Positions 1 to 4,973 of a DNA stretch of 9,099 nucleotides are shown here, piece by piece. The notes beneath the pieces were generated by a model, which saw only the letters and a list, made by a program, of their open reading frames with translations, was not told the origin of the DNA and made no database searches. The stretch comes from JBNJEA01 sp051745395 (lineage in GTDB: Bacteria; Desulfobacterota; Desulfobacteria; Desulfobacterales; Desulfosalsimonadaceae): contig JBNJEA010000120.1 of assembly GCA_051745395.1 (NCBI GenBank), positions 1 through 9,099 on the forward strand, written 5' to 3'. The position numbers and the translations under genes are program-made. The first letter of the stretch is position 1. Each line of letters opens with the position of its first letter.

Positions 1-676
1 AGGGAGAATCCGGGTTGCGGCGCTTGTCGGTCAGCCACAGGCCGCGGTCGATGCGCGACAGGTAGCGCATGTAGCCGATGCCCTTGTTGGGATCGAAGTA
101 GTAGCACCAACCCCGGACATGGCCGTTGACCTCGCCCCAGCGGTTGTTGGGGTTGGTAAAGGGCAGCAGGTTGGGGATCTGGTAGCCGGACATGAACATG
201 TCGGCTTCCTGTTTCAGGGAAGCGGCCACATTGTCGAAGGCCACGACTTCCACCCGGCATCCCTTGTTTTGAAGGGCGCGTACCACCTGGACGAAATCGC
301 CGTCGCCCGTGACCAGCAAAATCCGGTCCAGATTTTCGGATTGCAGCAGCACGTCAACGGCCAGGTCCAGATCGGAGTTGGCCTTGGGCACCCGGTTGCC
401 CATGTCATCGATAAACCATTTCACATCCTTGATGATGACTTTGTAGCCGAAATCGCGGAGCGCGGAATGAAACCCCTGGGTTTTGCGCCGATATTCCGGG
501 TCGGTTTCGGCGCGGCCCCGATCATAGGTGACATAGGTGTTCAACCGCATCAATTCCCCGTCATCCCGGCAGGCAAATTCCCGGAGGATGTCGTATTGCA
601 TGCGGTGGCCGCCGTTTCGGTATATGTTGGCGGAATCCACGTAAACGCCGACTTTGGCAATGGAGGAAATGGGCAT
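1..676 (-). CDS. NYN domain (LabA/DUF88-like) PIN-fold nuclease, 3' end outside the window
   Basis: Reading the minus strand from the ATG at 676 gives 225 residues with no stop before the edge, so the C-terminus is missing. Residues 8-165 match the NYN/LabA fold. An early strand carries an Asp (VGVYVDSANIY, D14), followed by an SDLDLAVD motif (D102, D104), then a strand ending in TGDGDF (D125, D127) and VVAFDN (D148). In the NYN family these Asp residues form the metal-binding site of a PIN-like RNase; RNA cleavage is known for relatives and inferred here. After about residue 180 a second module starts (NGHVRGWCYYFDPNKGIGYM), which resembles a cold-shock/OB-type RNA-binding strand pair. The start is the first ATG of the conserved region; its Shine-Dalgarno is weak. 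A consensus promoter lies about 50 nt upstream, so it is probably transcribed alone. Target RNA unknown. Confidence 0.88.
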   Translation of the reverse strand, partial: MPISSIAKVGVYVDSANIYRNGGHRMQYDILREFACRDDGELMRLNTYVTYDRGRAETDPEYRRKTQGFHSALRDFGYKVIIKDVKWFIDDMGNRVPKANSDLDLAVDVLLQSENLDRILLVTGDGDFVQVVRALQNKGCRVEVVAFDNVAASLKQEADMFMSGYQIPNLLPFTNPNNRWGEVNGHVRGWCYYFDPNKGIGYMRYLSRIDRGLWLTDKRRNPDSP

Positions 677-730
677 CGATTCGTCTTTTGTTTTGGGTGG
701 CCCGGATCAGGCGGATTGAAAGTGTTCGGG

Positions 731-759
731 ATTATAAAAAATTATTTTGCTTTTGTCAA
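731..759 (-). promoter_or_regulatory. Consensus sigma70 promoter for the NYN gene
   Basis: On the minus strand, TTGACA (759-754) is followed by a 17-bp spacer and TATAAT (736-731). Both hexamers match the consensus perfectly at the ideal spacing. The expected transcription start is near 724, giving a leader of about 48 nt before the ATG at 676. A strong constitutive promoter is implied. Confidence 0.8.
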
Positions 760-808
760 AAAGCACGACAACGGGGAAGAAAAAAAAGGTATGGCGGGGG
801 CTGAAATC

Positions 809-834
809 AAAATCCCGGAGGGCTTCCGATTTTT
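809..834 (-). terminator. Possible bidirectional terminator hairpin after the repeat-protein gene
   Basis: An AAAAT arm and an ATTTT arm flank an imperfect GC core (CGGAG, GGC loop, TTCCG, with a CC bulge and one G-U pair). This gives a hairpin followed by a short T-run on either strand. It lies 57-82 nt beyond the stop of the minus-strand secreted repeat protein and upstream of the NYN promoter, where a terminator is expected. The stem is short and bulged, so this is tentative. Confidence 0.35.
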
Positions 835-839
835 AAACC

Positions 840-848
840 TGGTATAAT
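840..848 (+). promoter_or_regulatory. Extended -10 element TGGTATAAT pointing antisense to the repeat-protein gene
   Basis: TGGTATAAT fits the extended -10 consensus TGnTATAAT exactly. It points rightward, into the 3' end of the minus-strand gene at 891-1244, where no plus-strand gene is visible. No good -35 is present. A near copy of the element and its flank occurs before the Cache protein gene at 8011-8019, which is why it is recorded. It may drive an antisense transcript, or it may be AT-rich coincidence. Confidence 0.3.
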
Positions 849-890
849 TTTTTTTAAAATCTGAAACGCTTTATTTAGAAAAAAACAGCG

Positions 891-1244
891 TCAGTAGGGC
901 GTTTCGGCTGCGTCGCGCAGCGGCCGGTATTCCCACGTGTTTGTCATGGGATTCAAATAAAGCTGCGCATCCGGGGCGACCCTTTCCCATCCCTTGGTAT
1001 AGGGATTGTACTTGAGTATGTAGTCGGGGGGAACGAGTTGCCATAAATCTTCAAACTGGTTGTGCTGAAGCGTGGATTGATCCGGTGCATACACAATGAC
1101 TTTTTCCATCGGGTTGTATTGCAGTCGGGCACCGGCTTCCGGGGTCTCCCAGGTATCGGAGTAGGGGTTAAACATCGGGCCTGCCAGGCTCAAACCCGGG
1201 ATAAGCCAGGCCCAGACCAGCAATATGGCAATTTGTTTTTTCAT
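891..1244 (-). CDS. Small secreted protein with five degenerate ~18-residue NPM/W repeats
   Basis: The 117-aa product begins with a classic Sec signal peptide (MKKQ, a hydrophobic stretch, then GLSLA before GPMF), so the mature protein of about 95 residues is exported. The mature part is almost entirely repeat. Units start near FNPYSDTW, YNPMEKVIVY, HNQFEDLW, YNPYTKGW and LNPMTNTW. The pattern is (Y/F/L/H)NP(M/Y) followed by W or aromatic about 5 residues later, then a Pro-Asp turn and Leu. Units are 17-20 residues long and the last is partial. AGGAG lies 6 nt before the ATG, which fixes the start. I do not recognise a named family. Short aromatic repeats of this kind could form a small beta-solenoid or propeller-like surface, possibly binding carbohydrate or cell wall, but that is only inference. 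It has no lipobox Cys. Confidence 0.82.
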   Translation of the reverse strand: MKKQIAILLVWAWLIPGLSLAGPMFNPYSDTWETPEAGARLQYNPMEKVIVYAPDQSTLQHNQFEDLWQLVPPDYILKYNPYTKGWERVAPDAQLYLNPMTNTWEYRPLRDAAETPY

Positions 1245-1431
1245 CTTCCGCTCCTGTTAGAAAATTTTATATACTGATAAGGATAAACACGGCCGACCGG
1301 ATTGCAATTTGCATTGCTTTCCGCTCCGCCTTTTGCCCCAGAACGCCAACCCGTAAGGCCTGTGTCACCTTTTTTGAACGGCCCCGGCTTATTTTCCGGG
1401 TCGCTTGAATTGCGTTTTGTTGTGCAATGGG

Positions 1432-1465
1432 CCGTTGATTTTGTTTCCAAAATTGAAATCAACGG
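1432..1465. promoter_or_regulatory. Perfect 10-bp inverted repeat upstream of the outer-membrane protein gene
   Basis: CCGTTGATTT (1432-1441) and AAATCAACGG (1456-1465) are exact reverse complements separated by 14 bp. The right arm overlaps a possible -35 (TTGAAA, 1453-1458); candidate -10 hexamers (TTATAG or TATAGC) lie 18-19 bp further at 1477-1483. The dyad could be an operator over the promoter of the gene starting at 1552. The rest of 1261-1551 holds only the minus-strand ribosome binding site of the repeat-protein gene and no gene I can support. Confidence 0.4.
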
Positions 1466-1551
1466 TTATATTGTCATTATAGCAGTGAATGCGGACACGT
1501 CCATCCATTCCAAACCAAGCAGGAGATTTGCAGAAGCAAAGAGGGGGGCAT

Positions 1552-2343
1552 ATGAACGCGTGCAAGGGTTTTGTCATGGCGGGATTGATCTCGGCGATCG
1601 GGGCTTGGGCCATGATTTGCATCCCGGCAAATTCGGCCTTCGCTCAGGAGAAAAAAAAAGAATGGACGTTTGCAGCCGCCCCTTATGTCTGGATGGCCGG
1701 AATTGACGGAGAGGCCGATATCGGGGGCGATGCAACCGATATTGAGGTGGCCTTCGATGATATATGGGAAGCTGATTTCCCGGTGGGAACATTGGTACAA
1801 ATGGAAGCCCGTAAAGGCACCGTCGGTTTCTTTGTCCAGCCCAATTTCCTGACATTAACCGATCAAAAAACCCTGGCGGCCCAAAACGGGGAAATCGAAA
1901 CCGAGTTTGCAATGGTGGAGTTCGGTGGTATGTACCGACTCGCCGAAAGCAAGGGCGAACTGCCCATGACCTTTGATTTCCTCATCGGCGGCCGGTACTG
2001 GGATATCAACAACGAAATCCAATTCAGCACACCAACAGGCGCTGCCGCCGATAACCGGCGCTTTGACGAAGAGCTCATTGACCCGATTGTCGGCCTGCGG
2101 CTGCATGCCTATGTTTCCAAACGGTTTTATGTACGGATTCGCGGCGACGTCGGCGGATTCGACATCGGCAGCAGTTCGTCGAAAATCAGCCGGCAGGCCC
2201 AGGGGATCGTCGCCTTCGACGCAAGCGATCGGGTCAAGCTTTACGCCGGTTACCGCCTGTTAGACATCGATACCGATGCCGATCGCCTGGCTTTGAAAAT
2301 GCAGTTTTACGGGCCGATTGTCGGCGTCGGCTTTCATTTCTAA
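1552..2343 (+). CDS. Outer-membrane beta-barrel protein, uncharacterised
   Basis: The 263-aa product starts at the ATG at 1552, preceded by a purine-rich AGAGGGGGG ribosome binding site; longer upstream starts would spoil the signal peptide. Residues 1-31 are a Sec signal peptide (hydrophobic core, NSAFA before QEKKK). The mature protein alternates short hydrophobic and polar residues typical of amphipathic beta-strands, beginning WTFAAAPYVWMAGIDG. It ends in GPIVGVGFHF, with the C-terminal Phe that the BAM complex recognises. The opening PYVW..G.DG and the region with VAFDDIW resemble a widespread family of uncharacterised proteobacterial outer-membrane proteins. No OmpA peptidoglycan-binding domain is present. 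It is probably a porin-like or structural barrel of about 12 strands (strand number not verified). The neighbours are not obviously related, so it is probably monocistronic. Confidence 0.83.
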   Translation: MNACKGFVMAGLISAIGAWAMICIPANSAFAQEKKKEWTFAAAPYVWMAGIDGEADIGGDATDIEVAFDDIWEADFPVGTLVQMEARKGTVGFFVQPNFLTLTDQKTLAAQNGEIETEFAMVEFGGMYRLAESKGELPMTFDFLIGGRYWDINNEIQFSTPTGAAADNRRFDEELIDPIVGLRLHAYVSKRFYVRIRGDVGGFDIGSSSSKISRQAQGIVAFDASDRVKLYAGYRLLDIDTDADRLALKMQFYGPIVGVGFHF

Positions 2344-2367
2344 CTCGATAGTCCAACTCGACAGTCC
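2342..2367. repeat. Tandem 13-bp direct repeat at the 3' end of the outer-membrane protein gene
   Basis: AACTCGATAGTCC (2342-2354) is followed immediately by AACTCGACAGTCC (2355-2367), differing at one base. The first copy includes the last two bases of the TAA stop codon. It is probably a slippage duplication or the edge of a dispersed repeat, because the palindromic element at 2379-2398 follows closely. Confidence 0.6.
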
Positions 2368-2378
2368 AAAGTTCTGTC

Positions 2379-2398
2379 ATTCCTGCGAAGGCAGGAAT
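2379..2398. repeat. Small palindromic dispersed-repeat-like element
   Basis: ATTCCTGC (2379-2386), a GAAG tetraloop, and GCAGGAAT (2391-2398) make a perfect 8-bp stem, preceded by GTC. This resembles the GTCATTCC(T/C)GCGAA.GC.GGAATC palindromes found in many copies between genes in proteobacterial genomes. It sits between the convergent outer-membrane and zinc-ribbon genes, where such elements are typical, and could also act as a transcription end. Copy number in the genome cannot be judged from this window. Confidence 0.5.
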
Positions 2399-2449
2399 CT
2401 ATAACTAACCCCGCCCCCAACTTTTTCTTCTGCCGGGGAATAGCCCTTT

Positions 2450-2677
2450 TTATCGGGCATCTTCCGGGTCGATCCACATATCGGCTTCGTTTCCGCAGTG
2501 ACTGCACACCGCATGCCCCTTGACTTTTTCCTTGCCCCCGGATTGCGGGTCTTTTGATTTTGGTTCCGGCGATGCCGCATCGGTTTCCACCGGCTCGAGT
2601 TGGCAGGTAACGATCATTTCCGCTTCGTTGCCGCACTTTTCGCAATGACAGACCTGTTTGAGCGTTTTTTCCGCCAT
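2450..2677 (-). CDS. Small double zinc-ribbon-like protein (75 aa)
   Basis: The start is the ATG at 2677, with a strong GGAGG 5 nt upstream; a longer in-frame reading from 2827 has no such site and crosses a hairpin. Two near-identical metal-binding knuckles are visible: residues 10-21 (CHCEKCGNEAEM) and 58-67 (CSHCGNEADM). Both share C-x2-C-G-N-E-A-(E/D)-M. They are separated by a polar, Pro/Lys/Ser-rich linker of about 35 residues. The four Cys of the two CxxC pairs, plus C12 or C25, could bind one zinc in a split zinc ribbon, or each knuckle could act separately. The internal duplication suggests one ribbon copied. Function is unknown. There is no DNA-binding or enzymatic domain, and the size would suit an adaptor or metal-handling protein. 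It has its own promoter (2804-2832) and a structured leader. Confidence 0.75.
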   Translation of the reverse strand: MAEKTLKQVCHCEKCGNEAEMIVTCQLEPVETDAASPEPKSKDPQSGGKEKVKGHAVCSHCGNEADMWIDPEDAR

Positions 2678-2698
2678 TTGTTCCTCCGCATGTTTTTT

Positions 2699-2725
2699 CC
2701 CGCAGCGCCGTGAATGCGCTGCGGG
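2699..2725 (-). promoter_or_regulatory. Perfect 10-bp-stem hairpin in the leader of the zinc-ribbon gene
   Basis: CCCGCAGCGC (2699-2708) and GCGCTGCGGG (2716-2725) are exact reverse complements around a 7-nt loop. On the minus-strand transcript the hairpin ends 21 nt before the start codon at 2677, just before the GGAGG. It is followed by A-residues rather than U-residues, so it is not a standard intrinsic terminator for that strand. On the plus strand the T-run precedes the stem. It may be an mRNA structure controlling translation, or a protein-binding site. Confidence 0.5.
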
Positions 2726-2803
2726 CTCGTAATGGGCAATCTCTGCCGGCCTTCGGCAAAATGCTGCCGGACACCGGAAAAGACGCTTCGCCTTCCAATT
2801 CCA

Positions 2804-2832
2804 AATATAAATCCAAATGGACTCCATGCCAA
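2804..2832 (-). promoter_or_regulatory. Sigma70-type promoter for the zinc-ribbon gene
   Basis: On the minus strand, TTGGCA (2832-2827) and TATATT (2809-2804) are separated by exactly 17 bp. Each hexamer matches the consensus at five of six positions. The predicted start near 2797 gives a leader of about 120 nt containing the hairpin at 2699-2725 and three mutually complementary CGGCA/TGCCG segments (2744-2769). The promoter lies within the 5' part of the truncated SDR reading frame, supporting the view that this stretch is not real SDR coding sequence. Confidence 0.5.
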
Positions 2833-3254
2833 ATTTTTCGTCGATTCGGCTTCTGCCTTACACGCCATGTACAAAGCCTGTGCACATAATGCCTTCCGCA
2901 ACCGGTAAAAAGGAAAAAACAAAACGGCCGCGTCCGCATGCTGCTGCACAAGGTTATGCGGCCATTTCCGCCGCCAAGGCGGTGCTGGAATCCGTATCGC
3001 GCGCCATGGCCGTGGAGTTTGCCCCGTTTGGGCTCCGCTCCAACGTAATCCAGGCGGGCATTACCGAGACCCCTGCCTTGCAGGCAATTCCGGGAAGCGA
3101 GCGTATCCGCGCACAGGCCGGCCTGCGCAACCCCTTCGGCCGGCTGACCACGCCGGCGGACGTGGCAGACGTGATCTTTCTGCTTTGTCTCGATGAAGCG
3201 GCCTGGATCAACGGGGCCCTGATCTGTGCCGACGGCGGCGAACGGATCGGTTAA
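2817..3254 (+). pseudogene. C-terminal half of an enoyl-ACP-reductase-like short-chain dehydrogenase
   Basis: The open frame is 145 aa, but only the part from about 2952 looks like protein of a known family. GYAAISAAKAVLES (Y47, K54) fits the Tyr-x6-Lys spacing of FabI/FabL-type enoyl reductases. It is followed by AVEFAPFGLRSNVI, a substrate-loop region, RLTTPADVADVIFLLCLD and the SDR C-terminal G.L...DGG. The N-terminal Rossmann half (TGxxxGxG cofactor motif, NAG, catalytic Ser region, normally about 150 residues) is absent. The preceding 260 bases instead hold the promoter and leader of an oppositely oriented gene. No start codon here (2817, 2823 or 2889) has a convincing ribosome binding site. 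It ends 36 bp before the ACP gene and was probably once co-transcribed with it. Without the cofactor site it should be inactive. Confidence 0.7.
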
Positions 3255-3290
3255 GTCCGAATTTTGATTTGAAAAAACAGGAGACGCACA

Positions 3291-3578
3291 ATGGAGCAGC
3301 AACAAATTTTCGACAAGGTGCTTACCATCATTACCCCCTATGTCCGGGATACGGACAACCTGGAAAACGTGACGATCAACACGGCGATTCTCGATGATCT
3401 CCATGTCAATTCGGCCCGGCTCGTCGATATTATCATAGAGTTCGAAGACGCGTTTGACATTGAAATCGACGACGATGATGCCGATCAGATCCGCACCGTC
3501 GGCGATGCGGTCAGTTATATCAGCAGCCGGGTTTCCTCCGGTCAATCCGCGGCGTCTTCAGTGGACGGGGCACTGTAA
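3291..3578 (+). CDS. Acyl carrier protein
   Basis: The 95-aa acidic protein has the ACP four-helix pattern. The serine for the 4'-phosphopantetheine arm is S41 in DDLHVNSARLVDII, at the position of the usual D-S-L. The usual DSL is NSA here, a divergent form that suggests a specialised ACP rather than the housekeeping fatty-acid one. Helix II/III continues as IEFEDAFDIEIDDDDADQIRTVGDAVSYI, and the last ~15 residues are a Ser/Ala/Gly-rich tail. AGGAG lies 7 nt before the ATG. The stop overlaps the next start (TAATG), so translation is coupled to the acyltransferase gene. A phosphopantetheinyl transferase further along the block would be the natural partner for activation. No promoter is visible immediately upstream. 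Confidence 0.9.
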   Translation: MEQQQIFDKVLTIITPYVRDTDNLENVTINTAILDDLHVNSARLVDIIIEFEDAFDIEIDDDDADQIRTVGDAVSYISSRVSSGQSAASSVDGAL

Positions 3579-4414
3579 TGATAAACGATGCGCCTTGCCT
3601 GCGGCGCCAGTATCGGTTGGGGCGGCTGGCGGTCTTTGCCGCCGCCCCCCTGATTTTTCTGGCCGTTAAGCTGGCCGGCTACCGGGTCCGGGAGCTGGTC
3701 CGCATCCGCAGGGAAATCAAACAGATGATGCAGCGGCACAGCGGGCCCTGGCTGATCTGGTCCAATCACCTCACCATGATCGATTCGGTGATTCTGGCAT
3801 ACGCCATGTTTCCCGTTTACCGGTATATGTTTCAATACCGGCTGCTGCCGTGGAACGTGCCGGAGGATACGAACTTCAACCGCAATCCCCTGGTGGCCTT
3901 GCTTTGTTATCTGCTCAAATGCATCCCCGTCCGGCGCGGCGGAGACCGAAAATCCGTCCGGCAGTCCATGGAAAAAGTCGCCCATTTACTGGCCTCGGGC
4001 CAGAGCCTGATGATTTTTCCCGAAGGGACCCGGGCGCGCACCGGTCGGATCAGCAGCGAAAACGGCACCTACCATGTCGGTCGCCTGTTTCGCCAGGTGC
4101 CCGGCATCCGGGTGATGTGTGTTTACCTGCGCGGCGACCGCCAGGACAGCTACAGCAATTTTCCGAAATTCGGGGAAAACTTTACCATGGCCGTAAGCCA
4201 ATGCATCCCGCATACCCGGTCTGTGGGCCTGCGCGCCAACCGGGAGTGCGCCCGGCAGATAATCGATCACCTTTTGACAATGGAAAGTGCCTATTTTGAT
4301 TCCTGTGGGCAACGACGTCGTGGATCTGTGCCATCGGGGGACAAGCGGCAGGGGCGGCAACACCCGGTTTATCTGCCGGGTGTTGCGCCCGGAAGAGCAG
4401 GAAAGGGTTTTTGA
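3578..4414 (+). CDS. PlsC-type lysophospholipid/acyl-ACP acyltransferase
   Basis: The 278-aa protein shows the PlsC (1-acylglycerol-3-phosphate acyltransferase superfamily) motifs in order: SNHLTMID with the catalytic H64-x4-D69 pair, the IPVRRGG block near 117-122, and IFPEGTRARTG with FPEGTR at 147-152. One hydrophobic segment near residues 17-34 would anchor it in the inner membrane. The family transfers an acyl chain from acyl-ACP or acyl-CoA to an alcohol. With a dedicated ACP just upstream (1-bp TAATG overlap), the likely donor is that ACP; the acceptor is unknown. The last ~42 residues (from about 237) overlap the next gene by 128 bp. They are Arg/Gly/Pro-rich and look like out-of-frame reading, so an ancestral stop near 4290 may have been lost. 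The catalytic core looks intact. Confidence 0.88.
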   Translation: MINDAPCLRRQYRLGRLAVFAAAPLIFLAVKLAGYRVRELVRIRREIKQMMQRHSGPWLIWSNHLTMIDSVILAYAMFPVYRYMFQYRLLPWNVPEDTNFNRNPLVALLCYLLKCIPVRRGGDRKSVRQSMEKVAHLLASGQSLMIFPEGTRARTGRISSENGTYHVGRLFRQVPGIRVMCVYLRGDRQDSYSNFPKFGENFTMAVSQCIPHTRSVGLRANRECARQIIDHLLTMESAYFDSCGQRRRGSVPSGDKRQGRQHPVYLPGVAPGRAGKGF

Positions 4415-4973
4415 AACATCCCGTCCGGATTTTTGGTTATGGGCTTTCCGGGCGGCAAAGGAGACCGCATTCAAGGCGGTCAGCAAGGTCTTTGCACAGG
4501 CAACGGGTGTGGCCAAAAGATACAGCGTTTCCTGGAGTTTGCAGACACCGGCCGGATTCAACGACGGGCTGTCGGCCATTTGTCATGGCGAGGTCCGCAC
4601 GCCGTACGGCATCGTTTATGTCCGCCTGTTCGGTACATGGCCTGTGCCTTTACCGCTGGTCCATAACCGCCTTTACCGCAAGTGCCAGGGTCTGCTCGTC
4701 AAAGGGCTTTTCAATGTATTTTGCAATACCGATGCTTTCGGCCGAGTGTTCCGAAATTTTTTCACTGTAGCCGCTGCACAGGATGATTTTTATGTCGGGC
4801 CGGATTTTCATGATTTTTCGGGCAAGTCTGTCGCCGGTCATATTCGGCATGCTCATGTCCGTGATGAGCAGATCATAATCGCCGGGGGCCTGCCCGACCA
4901 GATCCAGCGCCTCCAGGGGATCGCTGGTGCCTTGAACCGAGTAGCCCAGCCGCCTGAGCCGGCTCTGGTTTAA
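4287..4973 (+). pseudogene. 4'-Phosphopantetheinyl transferase, C-terminus replaced by antisense sequence
   Basis: A GTG at 4287 opens a frame beginning VPILIPVGNDVVDL. The first ~120 residues fit the PPTase superfamily: the G-(N)-D-x-V-D metal-binding motif at 8-13, and the second signature W-A-F-R-A-A-K-E-T-A-F-K at 52-63 (the WxxKEaxxK motif). An in-frame stop at 4275 and a weak GGAA support this start. Family resemblance stops near residue 118 (VYVRLFGTW), about base 4645. The stop codon of the convergent kinase is at 4650-4652. From there the open frame continues for 108 residues only as antisense of the kinase receiver domain, which is unlikely to be real protein. The second half expected of a ~220-aa relative is missing. 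It could still make a short AcpS-like enzyme, but truncation is the simpler reading. Its expected role was to arm the ACP encoded at 3291. Confidence 0.6.

Noticed and set aside
119..847. Long plus-strand open frame of 242 codons
   Set aside because: It is antisense to the NYN nuclease gene, which has the family motifs; the plus-strand product has no recognisable features and no ribosome binding site.
1383..1400. CCCGG/CCGGG hairpin upstream of the outer-membrane protein gene
   Set aside because: Only 5 bp of stem and no T-run; likely chance in GC-rich sequence.
2714..2908. Missing SDR N-terminus in another frame
   Set aside because: I checked the plus-strand translation here for a Rossmann glycine motif and found none; the space is also too short for the ~150 missing residues.
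2340..3545. 401-codon minus-strand open frame
   Set aside because: It crosses the zinc-ribbon gene in another frame and runs antisense to the SDR fragment and the ACP, both of which have clear family motifs; its product has no domain pattern.
3542..4579. Two minus-strand open frames (147 and 197 codons)
   Set aside because: They are antisense shadows of the acyltransferase and PPTase, whose catalytic motifs fix the coding strand.
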